64,000 bases of DNA from Rosa chinensis (Eukaryota; Streptophyta; Magnoliopsida; Rosales; Rosaceae). Position 1 is the first letter of the stretch. Each line of letters opens with the position of its first letter. The notes under the pieces are model-generated. The model did no database searches and was not told the DNA's origin. It was given only the letters and a program-made list of their open reading frames with translations. The position numbers and the translations under genes were made by a program. Shown piece after piece: positions 10,760-21,794 of the stretch. Location of the stretch: contig NC_037092.1 in the NCBI RefSeq assembly GCF_002994745.2, positions 81,450,824-81,514,823 of the forward strand, in the 5' to 3' direction.

Positions 10760-11128
10760 ATGAACTTGAACAGTGTCTTGATGCTAACTGGAACCAACTA
10801 TAGAGCTTGGCTAGATTCTGTAGAGAACTATATGGGAATGCATGAGAATATAGACTATTGCTTTACTGAGGATAAGCCTACAGAGTTGAATGAAAAGAGC
10901 ACGAAGAAAGAAACTGATCTTTACAAGAAGTGGCATAGATCCAATAGAATGGCTAAGAACCTCATCCGAACATCTATGTCTAAGACTGTCAGGGGAAGTA
11001 TAGAAGAGCCTGAGCTAGCATCAGATTTTTTGGAACTCATAGGTGCTAAGTTTAAAGAAAGTGAAAAAGCAGAAGCAGCTAGGCTAACCAAGGAGTTTCA
11101 TGATTTGAAGTACATGGGTTCGGGGGCG

Positions 11129-11160
<32 letters not shown>

Positions 11161-11635
11161 GGGGGTGGTTAGAGAGCATATTATGAAGATGATCAATATA
11201 AATGGCAGACTCAGGGAGCTCTTGATGGGAGTTAGGGATGAGCCGGTAGTGCATTATGCACTGCATTCCCTACCTAATAGTTTTAGTCATCTTAGAACTA
11301 GTTACAATTCTCAAAAGGGAAACTGGACTCTAGATGAACTTATATCCATCCGTGTGGATGAGGAATCTAGGATCAAGGAAGAAAAAGAACCTGCTACAGC
11401 CATAAACCTTATAGAAAAGCCTAAAAGGAAAAAGCTCCAGAACAAGTTGAAGCCTATCAAAGCCATAACTAAGAGTTCAACAGCTGCAGTGGCCAAGGAA
11501 AACAGGCCATTTAGGTTCAAGTGCTACTTTTGCAAAAGAGTAGGACACATGAAAAAGGACTGCACTGGCTATAAAAATTGGTTAGCCAAAAAGGGTAAGA
11601 TTTTTTCTAATACAGTTTTTTTCTTTAAAAATTAA
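10760..11635 (+). pseudogene. gag: copia-1 gag with a poly-G expansion
   Basis: The first ATG of the frame is 10760 (MNLNSVLMLTGTNYRAW), the usual start of plant copia capsid proteins (UBN2/DUF4219 type). A CCHC zinc knuckle (CYFCKRVGHMKKDC) lies near the C-terminus at about 11521-11565 and would package RNA in the particle. Between LKYMG and VREHIMKM the frame crosses a poly-G run that encodes about 14 extra residues, mostly glycine. The frame closes at 11635, before the protease, so gag and pol are no longer joined. Confidence 0.88.
11130..11159 (+). repeat. Poly-G run of 30 bases
   Basis: Thirty consecutive G, flanked by CGGGGGCGC and TGGGGGTGG, lie in the copia-1 gag frame. G-runs of this length are prone to slippage and assembly error, so the exact length is uncertain. 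Confidence 0.9.
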
Positions 11636-13062
11636 TCTTATAAATATTGAACCACAGTCTTGGTGGATAGATTCAGGCTCACCTATTTATATTACTAATT
11701 CTTTGCAGGGATTCATAAGGAGGAGAATCGCAAAAAGTGATGAAGTGAACCTGTGTGTAGGCAATGGCATGAGAGTGGCAGTCAAGGCTATTGGAACCTT
11801 AAAGCTCGATTTAGGATTAGGAAAATTGTTTGTTTTGGACAATGTTTTTTATGTACCTTCCATGAGAAGGAATTTGGTTTCAGTTTCTCTTTTAGTAAAA
11901 TCTGGTTGTATACTTGTTATGGATAGTAATGGAATTCTTATTTCTAAAAATTATGTTCAAATTGGTTCTGGTGTTATTATGAATGATTACTTACAGTTAA
12001 ATTGTTCAATGGCTCAACAAGAAATTTTACTTGTTGAAAATAACACAAACAGTACTAGCACTTTAACAAGTATTAAAAGAACCAAACTAAATGAAAAGTC
12101 TGCATTTTTGGTATAGAAGGCTCAGCCATGTTTCAAAAGAGAGACTGAAAATTTTGATGAAAAACAAAATCCTAAATGAACTAGATTTTTCTGATCTAAC
12201 AAACTGTGTGGAATGCTTTAAGGGAAAAATAACCAATACTAGAAAGAAGACTGCATATAGAAGCCAAAACTTACTAGAACTCATACACATTGATATATGT
12301 GGTCCATTTAGGCATCAAACTATCTGTGGGAATGTGTATTTCATCACATTCATTGATGATTTTTCTAGATACAGTTATGTTTATCTACTTTCAGAAAAAG
12401 CACAAGCATTGAAAGTTTTTCAAATCTTTAAGTCTGAGGTAGAAAATCAAAACAGTAAGATCAGATAGATGTGGTGAGTTCTATGGCAAGTACACTGAAT
12501 CCGGCTAACAAAAGGGTCCATTTGCCTTGTTTTTGCAAGACAATGGAATTAAAGCTCAATATACAACACCCTATAACACACAACAGAATTGTGTTGCAAA
12601 GAGAAAAAATAGGACTCTTTTGAACATGGTTAGATGTATGATGTGTACAATTGGTTTGCCTAAATTTCTGTGGGGTGAGGCTTTAAAAACTAACTGCAAA
12701 TTATATTTGCAACAGGACACCTAGCAAAGCTATAGAAAAGACTGCTTTTGAGCTTTGGTGTGGCAAGAAACCTAGTCTTCATCACTGCCATGTTTGGGGA
12801 TGTCATGCAGAAGCTAGGATTTATAATCCAGGTTTGAATAAACTTGACCCCAAACCTGTTAGTTGCTATTTTATAGGTTATCTAGATAAATCTAAAGGCT
12901 ATAAATTATATTCTGCTCATCATTCACCTAGAATTTTTGAAATACATCAAGTAAAGTTTCTAAGTGAAAAGGTTCACAATACAAACCTTGAGGATTTAAC
13001 CTCAGATTTTGAGGAAATTGTGTCAGATGAGAATATAAGTGCAGCATTGCCTTTAGAACAAG

Positions 13063-13203
13063 ATGTAACTGATCAAGTAACTGGTCGAGTAACTGATCAA
13101 GTAGCTGTATCTGGTCAAGTAACTGATCAAGTACCTGTAATTGGTCAAGTAACTGATCAAGTACCTGTAACTGGTCAATTAACTGATCAAGTACCTGTAG
13201 CTC
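13063..13203 (+). repeat. 30-bp coding minisatellite in the copia-1 integrase-RT linker
   Basis: About four units translate to variants of VTDQVPVTGQ. The unit core CAAGTAACTGATCAAG also stands in the 5' leader at about 9586-9622. Confidence 0.85.
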
Positions 13204-14649
13204 AACCTAATCCTGAACATCCTCAGCCTAGAAGATCACATAGAGCAAGAAAACCAACTTATTTGGGGGGGGAGGGGGGGGAGAGTGACTACATTGTTTA
13301 TCTGCAAGAACCAAAAATTGAAATGAACTGTGCAGAGGACAATGATCCAACTACATTAATCAGGCCATTGAAAGTAGTGAATCTCATCAATGGCAGCTAG
13401 CTATGGAAGCAGAAATTGATTCCATGAGCCAAAATGCAGTTTGGGAATTAGTTGAACCTGACCCCAAACATAAACCTATAGGCTGTAAATGGGTTTTCAA
13501 AACCAAAAGAGATGCAAATGGCAATGTAGAGAGACACAAGGCAAGGTTAGTTGCCAAAGGTTTTACACAGAAGGAGGGCATTGACTTTACTGAGACTTTT
13601 CTTCCAGTTTCTACAAAAGACTCGTTTTGGATAATCATGGCTTTAGTGGCTCATTTTGATATGGAGCTGCACTAGATGGATGTTAAAACAACCTTCTTGA
13701 ATGGTGAACTAGATGAAGTGATTTATATGAGGCAGCTAGAAGGATTTGTACAAGCTGGAAGTGAAAATTTAGTGTGTAAGTTAAGAAAATCAATTTATGG
13801 CCTAAAACAAGCTTCTAGACAGTGGTACAAAAAATTTGATTATGTGATTTCTACTTTTGGATTTACAGAAAATCTTGTGGATGAGTGTGTTTATTTGAAG
13901 ACAGTTGGGAACAATTTTGTTTTCCTAGTTCTCTATGTGGATGATATACTCTTGGCTAGCAGTAACCTAAAACTGCTTAAAGACACTAAGAATTTTCTGT
14001 CAAAGAATTTTGACATGAAAGACTTAGGAGAAGCATCCTATGTACTAGGTATTGAGATTAAAAGAGATAGGGCACAGAGACTACTTGGTTTGTCTCAACA
14101 GAATTATGTTACCAAAATTTTAAAGAGATTTGGTATGGAGAAGTGTGCAGCTGGAGAAGTTCCCATGTACAAAGGAGATAAATTGACCAAGAAGCAAAAT
14201 CCCAAAAATGATGTTGAGAAGGAGAATATAGAGTCAAAGCCTTATGCCAGACTTGTAGGAAGTCTCATGTATGCACAAGTCTGCACTAGGCCAGACTTGT
14301 CTTTTGCAGTAGGGATTTTATCAAGATTTCAATCTAATCCAGGTCATGAACATAGGGTAGCTGGGAAGAAAGTGTTGAGGTACTTGCAGAGAACCAAGAA
14401 TTACATGCTAGTGTATAGGCAAGTGGAGGATCTAAAACTTGTTAGATTTTCAGGCTCGGATTTTGCAGGGAATTATCCATACTCCAAGAAGTCGACTTGT
14501 GGATATGTATTCATGCTTACAGGAGGTGCTATTGCTTGGAAAACCATGAAGCAAACTCTTGTTTCAACTTCTACTATGCAAGCTGAATTTATTGTAGTAT
14601 ATGAAACTATGTGTACTATCCAACTCAGAAACATTATTAACCAACTATA

Positions 14650-15056
14650 ACCCGTAAGAACTCAACTGACATCTAGGTCCAGCGCCGATTACCACATCAG
14701 AGCAGTCATACCTGCTGGTCCAAGGTCTTCCACCTTAAAAGCCCGTAGTTGAGCCTTGTAATAAGCCAGACTTTGTGAAAGCTAGGACTGAAAAATCGAT
14801 AATATCCTCGAAATTTCACTGATATTTCTCTTTTTTTTAGGGTCTCGATATATCTTTGACTTACCAAGAGAAATTTTAGAAATTTCGCGATATTTCCGGA
14901 AATATTCGAAATTTTCTCAATATTTCCGGAAATATTCAAATTTTCTTGAAATTCCAAGATTATTGCCACCTCTCGCGATATGTGGCTCGTAAAAACTAGC
15001 ATTTGTCCTTATCCAATCTGACTAAACTGATTACTTTGGATTAGGAATTTTCTCAT
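14650..15056. mobile_element. Secondary insertion inside copia-1 RNase H
   Basis: RNase H homology stops at IQLRNIINQL (about 14647) and resumes near 15057 upstream of YCDNEAVVFF. The intervening DNA is unrelated to copia and has self-complementary blocks such as GATATTTCCGGAAATATTC, found twice (about 14891 and 14921). Boundaries and class are uncertain; I found no clear TSD. Confidence 0.5.
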
Positions 15057-15930
15057 GCAGACCAAAGTATTGAGTCACATTGTGGTTGGCACACTTGTGA
15101 TTTATTGTGACAATGAGGCTGTAGTTTTCTTTAGCAAGAACAGTAAAAGATCAAATAATTCTAAGCATATTGATTTAAAGTATTACAATGTTAGAGAAAG
15201 GGTAAAACATGGTGAAATAACTGTTTTGAGCATTGACACTAATTCATAACTAGTAGACCCGTTCACTAAGGCCTTGTCAGTAGCAGCATTCCAGAAGCAT
15301 ACAGGAAGCATTGGAGTTTTAGTTAATCTAGATGCTTAGGTTCAGTAGAAAGAGTTAGTCTAGTTGAAGCAATTTAAAATTCTGAGGTTTTTGAGTTCTT
15401 GTGTTTTTAGTTGTGATCTTTTAGTTTTGTTTATCACAACTTGTTTGTAATGACAGATTTTATTATTAATAAATTTTGAGGTATTTCCAGTTATGGTTTT
15501 GCTGCAGCTTCATTGTTTTATTTTGGAAATTATCAACTTGTTCTTGTATATCATACTTGCTATCAGATGGCATGATGTTAAGGTTCAAACAATAATTTTA
15601 AGCCATCAGTGTTCAGAAAATTTGCTTGAGTTTCTGGTTTAAGAAACATAAAGTAGGACCTGGTATACGCCTTCTTGTTGATACACATTAGCATATATCG
15701 TATCACTTCTGGATTGACATATGTAGATTGCAGGAGCTTGTGTTTGTGGTTTTGAAACTCTACATTTTTGTTAAAATATATAATGTTTCTTGCTCTACAT
15801 AAGTGACTGTGATTTGATCATGTTGGAATGGATTTTGGTTTGATTTTGTCGTCTGGCGCGCACTACAGTAAGTTGAGTAGTTTCTGACATTTTTTGGTGC
15901 AAATTATCAAGCTTAATATGTGTCAGTCCA

Positions 15931-16431
15931 AGGGGGAGATTGTTAGAATCAACATGGACTTATCACACATTAACATAAAGAAAATTGATAATTAGCTTAA
16001 TGTCAAAAACCAGTTCAACATGAACACAAACTATAAACCTATATTGTAACTTAATGAAAGAGTGTATCAATTCATTAAGGTAAGTAATCCAAGTCTTAGT
16101 CTGCAAGAAAGACTACAATGAAGTGTTACATTAGGAATCTAACTAGGGAACCTAATCCGATAAGGAATGCTTTAATGGGAAGCTTCTTGAGGTTTAAGTC
16201 TCCTATATATATATGGATGAATTGGTCCCTGTTGCCACCACGTTTTGCATAAGTTCTGTCCATTGAGAAGCAAGGTTGGTAAGCAACAGAAGGCCATCTT
16301 CAAGTGATCATTGTTGTGTAGCTGCAGAGATGGAATCCATGCTAGTTATTGCTGAAGGTAAGACTTGATCCTTGTATGATTGTTGTCGAGCTTGTTTGCA
16401 TATGTTGTGAGCATGAAGTTAGGGTTTTACA
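15931..16431 (+). repeat. Polypurine tract and 3' LTR of copia-1
   Basis: AGGGGGAGAT at 15931-15940 primes plus-strand synthesis in such elements. The LTR follows at 15941-16431 (491 bp), TGTTAGAATC to TTTTACA. Confidence 0.93.
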
Positions 16432-17049
16432 TAAACTTGTTTTCTTTGTACCCATAGATTTATGCCGTTGACATATATTCAACCAGGGATAGTTCATGGA
16501 AAATTATCAGGGCTCCTCACCCATCATTCCCCCGCTATAATGGCAAGGATTATTTAGTTTCAAATGGAGCAATTCATTGGGTCAGGACTTGGATCCCATA
16601 ACCAGCTATCTCTGCTTTTGATTTGGCAGAGGAGGAGCTCCGAAAATTGCCATTGCCTCGTGCTCTGATCCAAAATGAAGGTGGTATGAATGCAAGACCG
16701 ATGGGAACTCAGGTTCGAATTCTCATAGGAGGATGCCTATGTGTATGGTCAAATGGTGAATTTTGGGAGATGAAAGAGCATGCGGTCCCTGAATCTTGAG
16801 TTAAATTGTTTCAATTTAGTGTGCTCGATTTACCAAGTGTATTTGCTTCAACGTATGGTTGGACTCCTGTTTTTGTTACAGAAGGCGGTACCAGTTGTGA
16901 TCCTCCTTGACAGGGAGTTGGTGAGAATTGAATGTCATAGTGAAGAGAAACCTGGCTGTAGGGGCCGGTATAAGATTGAGGGTGGTGCGAAGGAGGGTTA
17001 TTCTCAATATGGTGTCACGGTATATGATGAAACTCTACTTTTGGTATAG

Positions 17050-17568
17050 CTAAATGTTATGCTAAATCACCACAAGGCATGAGGATTTGAGCTGTGAAAA
17101 ACTGATAACCAGAAATGAAGAGGGATTGCTCTCTTCATTCAAATTCTGGTTGGCGTTGATCTGTTAACAATTGTAGTTTGAATTCTCCACATTTCATCGA
17201 TGTTTAATTGAGGATTAATCTATTTTGTACTTTTGTTTCTCTCAATGTGTTTCCTGGACGATGCATTATTTTTACTTTTCGTACATGTTAATTTTATTTT
17301 CATTATTGAAGACTTTGGTGCTATGTTTGTTTTAGACTCTAGCCATTATGTTGTTCTAGCTAGTGTCCAAACATTAAGTCCCGCTTAATTCTCCATATTC
17401 CTGATTTTTGTACTCAATTCATTTTGATTTTTTTATATACCTCTGAGCTTGGTAAGTGTTATTTTCATAATGTTTGCTTACAGCTTATGTTAAGTATATC
17501 ATATATGCATTATGCCACTACTCCCCAACTAAGTTATAACTACATTTCTACCTATCTAGTTTCCTGAT
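17050..17568. other. 3' flank of F-box gene 1; start of tandem copy 1 at 17493
   Basis: AT-rich sequence resembling the 3' UTR and flank of the other F-box genes (ATTGTAGTTTGAATT, TTTTGTTTCTCTC). No gene seen. From 17493 (AGTATATCATATATGCATTATGCC) it matches the DNA starting at 31428. Confidence 0.6.
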
Positions 17569-18203
17569 TTGTTTAAAGGCAGAAATATCACTTTGGTCAT
17601 CGAACTATGCTTCGCTCGACACTTTGGTCATCCAACTTTTAAAAACTTCACTTTGGTCATCGAACTATATCACTGTATATCACTTTGGTCATTCCGTCTG
17701 TTTTCTCCATTTTCTCTGTTAACTCCAAGGGTATTTTGGAGATGAAAAGTTTTGCCCGCCATTTTGATAACTTCATTCAATTTTTCCCGCCTAAACATAA
17801 AATTTCATCCAATTTTGCCAACTTTTTCCTCCTTTTATAATTCCTTAATTTATTAAATCAATCTTTTTCTTCCTCTTATATTCCCTCATTTTGAATCATT
17901 CTTTGACTCACTCATTTTTCTCCATTGTATGCTTTTATTACTGATGATGAATGCATGAATAATGGTCACGTAAATGCTTAGAATAACAGTAAAGCTAACA
18001 TAGTTCAAAACTATGTATCCCAACTACAAATTACATAAGCATTCCATACCATACTAACATAAAACACTACTATACCAAAATGACCCGTCAAATTTTCAGA
18101 AAATATTCAATCCTAATTGTTCAAAGAGTTATCACAAAATGCCCTATTTTGATCAAAGAACCTGAAGACACAGTTTATGGAAGAAAAAAAAAAAAACAAC
18201 ACT

Positions 18204-19641
18204 TTTAAGGTCTCCAAATAGGCTTGCTTGCATTCTCAGTTGACATAGAATTCTTAGGATTTCTGAATGCAACTTGCTTCTTTGGCCTCCTTGTTACAGG
18301 ATCAGTGTACGTCATAGAGAAGGAAGCTAAGAATGATCCAATAGGTTGAGAACTTCTTTGAACTGGAGGAATTTCTTGTGAGAAATTTAGAGGTGATGGA
18401 AGTGGTTGCGATGAAATAAAAGGTGCTTTCGCAAGTGATTGTTGAGATGGAATCTCATGATGCTCCTGTTAATAGAAAAACACATACGATAATTTAATCA
18501 ATTCATAACTAACACTCTCACATGTATGAATACAATGCATATCATGACAAAGTAGTCAGAATAACATTCACATAAAGAAACAAGGCAAGAAACAAATTCA
18601 ACAGTAAGGGACAATTCAATTCCCTAATTAAATTAGGTATTGCCATTGGTTGCAGACAATGAGAGTAGTGTATGAATTAACTAGATATTAAGGACCACTG
18701 GGCTCTCCCATATTCCACAAATAAGCATGGAGGAAAGGTTAATATTCTATAATTAACTCCCGACTCAGAGCAATCCCATTTAGAACAAAAACTATAGTTC
18801 ATTGGCATGATGTAAAACAAAAACAAGTCAAATATCACAAAAGAAGCATCAGTCATTGGCATTTAAGCTTTGATATTATGATTTTGAGTAAAACAAAAGA
18901 CCCATTTAATTTCGTGCAATGGCCGAAAAACCTGATTTTACATTTAAGCTTTGACATTCTCATTTTCTGAATGATTACCTCATCATGAACATTTTGAGAA
19001 CTATGTCCATTAGAATTGCCACATTGTTGAGCATTCTGCATTCTATGTTCATCATTTGCATTGCCATCTTGCTGAACATTTTGAGAACCTTTTTCATTTG
19101 CATCGCCTTGTTGCATAAACAAAGCAAGCAATTCAACTTTGATTAAACAAAGCAAGCAATTCAACTTTGATTAAACAAAGCAATCCAACTTTGATTAAAC
19201 AAAGCAAGCAATCCAACTTTGATTAAACAAAGCAAGCAATCCAACTTTGATGCAACCAATTGAAAATAAAACATTGATCCATCATTGAAATCAAGAAACA
19301 CTCTTGTGAACCCCGACTCTGACTCTGCAACCAAGTTTGGCATATATATATGATCCTTCTCTAGGTGAAATTTTTGGGAAAACGAAGTGATGGGCTGTGT
19401 ATATGCCAATTTCTACAAACAAATGCCATAAACAAAACACAATTGCCCCAATTTTTAAGGAAAAAAAAAATTCAGCAAATCCCTAATTCCCAAACACTGC
19501 TACACGAGCACAACACAAAACCCATAAAGATTAAGGCTATACAAACAATAAAAAGAATCAAGGAATCAATTACATACCTTTGTAGGTGAGTGGCTCTCCA
19601 TCAATTCGAAAATACCTCCAGGTACTTGGTTGATTTTCCAT
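18204..19641 (-). pseudogene. Multi-exon gene-like segment carried by the MULE
   Basis: Minus strand. Exon 1 is 19641-19578 (starts MENQPSTWRYFRIDGEPL, donor GTATGT). A second coding-like block at about 19400-19255 contains MPNLVAESESGFTRVFLDFN. A third, ending at 18979 with donor GTAATC, is Asn/Gln-rich (contains VQQDGNANDE). A last exon, 18465-18204, contains PPVQRSSQPIGSFLASF and stops at TAA. Phases between exons 1 and 2 do not join into one obvious frame. I do not recognise the family; it may be a captured host gene or an accessory gene of this element group. Confidence 0.45.
19117..19252 (-). repeat. 28-bp minisatellite inside the MULE gene segment
   Basis: Five tandem units of AAACAAAGCAAGCAATTCAACTTTGATT; one unit is 24 bp. 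It lies between two coding-like blocks of the minus-strand gene segment. Confidence 0.9.
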
Positions 19642-19863
19642 CAATACTAAACTTCAAACAATGATAAATGTTTATTAGATTCTCAACCCAAAAGTTATAT
19701 GCCAACTTAGAGATCGTGTATAATCTCACTCACCTTTTCAAAGGTTTTGCTTTGTGGCTTGAAATCTGATCAACATAGAGACTGAGAGGAGAGAGAGACA
19801 TAGAGAGAGCGTGAAAATCTTTTGGCTGAGAGAGAGAGAGAGAGAGAGAGAGTACGGTATATG

Positions 19864-20151
19864 TTTGACCCGTAGTCTCAGACTCTTTTTTAATTGGATT
19901 GACACATATAGCCCTGCCTATTAGACGCGTGAGAATCAATTGCCACATTTAAACGGAGAAAACAGACGGAATGACAAAAGTGATATACGGTGATATAGTT
20001 TGATGACTTTGACCCGTAGTCTCAGACTCTTTTTTAATTGGATTGACACATATAGCCCTGCCTATTAGACGCGTGAGAATCAATTGCCACATTTAAACGG
20101 AGAAAACAGACGGAATGACCAAAGTGATATACGGTGATATAGTTTGATGAC
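19864..20151. repeat. 144-bp tandem duplication next to the MULE right TIR
   Basis: Units 19864-20007 and 20008-20151 both start TTTGACCCGTAGTCTCAG and end in TIR sequence (GATATAGTTTGATGAC), so the inner part of the right TIR is present twice. Confidence 0.92.
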
Positions 20152-20238
20152 CAAAGTGAAATTTTTAAAAGTTGGATGACCAAAGTGTCGAGCGAAGTAT
20201 AGTTCGATGACCAGAGTGATATTTCTGCCTTGTTTAAA

Positions 20239-20902
20239 TTTGGAATGTTCATACCAGAGTGCATATACATGAAGAAAACTAATATATTGTCCGTGCATCT
20301 ATAAACTTTACAATGGACCGAACAATCATTCAATCCAAGGAAGAGTCCACTAGCGATGGCTTATTCCATCCATTGTAAAGTCCACTGTTTCCGGATTTCA
20401 TTCTCCTTCACAATCCCTATTGGAAAATATCCTTGTAGTTCTCGACACATTATTTGGTCATCTTTTTCCCCCCAACATTTGATGAAGAAGAATCGTGCAA
20501 ACCCAAAAGCCCAAATATGAACTTGCTATAGGTGTCTGCACCACTCCACACTGAATCAGAATCTCCCAACCCTCAAATTGTGCTCTCACTCCACTTTCAC
20601 CTCTAGCCAGAGCTCCATCGGTAAGTTTTTTCTTAGTTCAAAATGTTTCAGATTCTGCTCATATTTGGTTGTTCTTTATTGGTCTTATATAGAAATAATC
20701 CAGAAGTACCAAAAATACTCAAATCAGTTTCAATTTCATTCTATTTGGGTCTCATGTTGATATTTTTGTTCTTGAACACATATATAACAATTGCAATGAA
20801 ACCAGAACAGGAAGAGTAAGTAATGAGTCAAAAAAGGAAAACTAGTAAATATGTAACCTTAACTACAAAAATGACTCTGTGTTTCCCATTACTCACTCAG
20901 TA
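20239..20902 (+). other. Orphan F-box leader module (copy 1)
   Basis: Contains the same leader words as the functional leader at 21170-21380 (CACTGAATCA, AATCTCCCAACCC, AGAGCTCCATCGGTAAG) followed by the start of the same 5'-UTR intron, but no F-box exon follows; an LRR-kinase fragment does. It matches 31512-32258. Confidence 0.6.
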
Positions 20903-21085
20903 ATGGAGTTCAAGCTTCTTCTTCTTCACCTTCTCTCTCTTACGAGCTCTATATCACTACGAAAAACCCAGACCCAATTCTTTGTTCTCTCTCTTATTTT
21001 CATGGCGCCCAGAAAGTCTCTTCCTTTAGTGGTTTTAGCATTTGGAAACACAGTGTTACAGCTCCAAACAGTAACTGTCCATTAG
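20903..21085 (+). pseudogene. LRR receptor-kinase N-terminal fragment, deleted (copy 1)
   Basis: Encodes the signal-peptide region (MEFKLLLLHLLSL ... MAPRKSLPLVVLAFG) seen at 32259 in copy 2, then jumps directly to sequence found downstream of the PPR fragment in copy 2. About 540 bp containing the LRR N-terminal domain and the PPR fragment are missing. Confidence 0.65.
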
Positions 21086-21169
21086 TGAATCAGGTTCCAG
21101 GTCTCTTTAAATCATCATTCTCATAAGCTAGCCTGTTTTGAAAACACTCGGCTAAGCCCAAACCCGAAA

Positions 21170-21794
21170 GCCCAAATATGAGCTGCTATATATATATATA
21201 TATAGGTGCCTGCAACACTCCACACTGAATCATAATCTCCCAACCCTTAAATTCAGCTCTCACTCCACTTTCCTCTATTTCTCTCTTCGCCTCCAGCCGG
21301 AACTCCTAAGCTCGCCTCTTCATCTCCACATACGTCGTCGTTTTGCTGGACCAGCCTCCCATACGGCCATACCAGAGCTCTATCGGTTAGTTTTTCTTAG
21401 TTCAAAATGTTTCAGACTCTGCTCATAATTTGTTCTTCTTTATTGGTCTTATCTAGAAATTCACAACTACCAAAAATACTCAAATCGGTTTCAATTTCAT
21501 TCTATTTGGGTCTTATGTTGATTTTGCTCAAGCGGCCTGTTTTTGTTCTTGAACGCATGTATAACAATTGCAATGAAAGTATGAAACCAGACCAGGAAGA
21601 GTAAATTTTCTTACTTCAATTTTTTTTTTTTTTTTTTTTTTGGGTCTAAGTAATGAGTCAAAGTCGGAAAACCAGTCAATATGTAACCTTAATTTGCAAG
21701 TTCAAAGCTTTTGCAGTAGTTTTACTAGTCAAATATGCAAAGTCTTAATATTTGGTTGGTTTGCTGCAGATTTTTTTGTTGGGAATTGTTGTCA
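21170..21794 (+). promoter_or_regulatory. Leader and 5'-UTR intron of F-box gene 2
   Basis: A TATATATATATA block at 21188-21204 is followed by a pyrimidine-rich leader (CACTCCACTTTCCTC). A GT donor lies at 21386 and a strong acceptor TTTGCTGCAG at 21769, giving a 5'-UTR intron of about 384 bp that ends 25 bp before the ATG at 21795. A (T)20 run stands at about 21619-21641. Confidence 0.6.

Larger units (their letters stand above)
11640..15340 (+). pseudogene. pol: copia-1 pol: protease, integrase, RT, RNase H (broken)
   Basis: Order is that of Ty1/copia. The protease active-site region reads WWIDSGSP near 11660. The GAG-pre-integrase and integrase core run from about 12091 to 12720. RT begins at about 13403 (CKWVFKTKRDANGNVERHKARLVAKGF) and contains YVDDILL near 13935. 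RNase H is recognisable up to about 14640 and again at 15057-15250. Breaks include stops at 12116, 12466, 12722, 13398 and 13673 and frame changes between blocks. An insertion at about 14650-15056 divides RNase H. No functional polyprotein can be made. Confidence 0.9.
8873..16431 (+). mobile_element. Ty1/copia LTR retrotransposon, complete but defective (copia-1)
   Basis: A 7.56-kb element with a 5' LTR at 8873-9467, a primer-binding site, gag, protease, integrase, reverse transcriptase, RNase H, a polypurine tract and a 3' LTR at 15941-16431. It lies exactly between two copies of TAAAC (8868-8872, 16432-16436), a perfect 5-bp target-site duplication inside F-box gene 1. The LTRs differ at about ten positions by eye, plus a 104-bp duplication present only in the 5' LTR. 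Stop codons, frameshifts and an inner insertion make it non-autonomous. Confidence 0.95.
8323..17049 (+). pseudogene. F-box gene 1, FBA type, split by copia-1
   Basis: 8323-8872 encodes an acidic N-terminus, an F-box (DLPEDVVVEILCRLPIKSL, about residues 11-50; SKP1-binding module of SCF ubiquitin ligases) and the beginning of the F-box-associated domain up to the DDYK motif. Copia-1 follows. Homology resumes at about 16432 with RDSSWKII, SNGAIHWV, AFDLAEEEL and GGCLCVW, ending near 17049 with YDETLL. Besides the insertion there are stop codons in the distal part (the Trp of PESW is TGA; another TAA near 16600) and frame changes near 16890. The gene is therefore dead on at least two counts. 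An 8323-8910 transcript could give a truncated F-box-only protein. Confidence 0.85.
17578..20229. mobile_element. Mutator-like element with 9-bp TSD, absent from copy 2
   Basis: Terminal inverted repeats start GGCAGAAATATCAC and extend over about 120 bp with the repeated phrase CACTTTGGTCAT(C)GAAC. The 9-bp sequence TTGTTTAAA flanks both ends (17569-17577, 20230-20238), which is the Mutator hallmark. Copy 2 at about 31495-31503 carries one TTGTTTAAA with continuous flanks, i.e. the empty site. The interior holds a split minus-strand gene relic but no transposase, so this is a Pack-MULE-like, non-autonomous element. Confidence 0.95.

Noticed and set aside
19117..19252. CRISPR-like array
   Set aside because: Tandem 28-bp units have no unique spacers; it is a minisatellite in a plant transposon.
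21735..21794. Upstream in-frame ATG giving a 399-residue form of F-box gene 2
   Set aside because: The extra 20 codons lie in the 5'-UTR intron before the TTTGCTGCAG acceptor, and gene 3 has the same layout; the F-box family starts just before DLPED.
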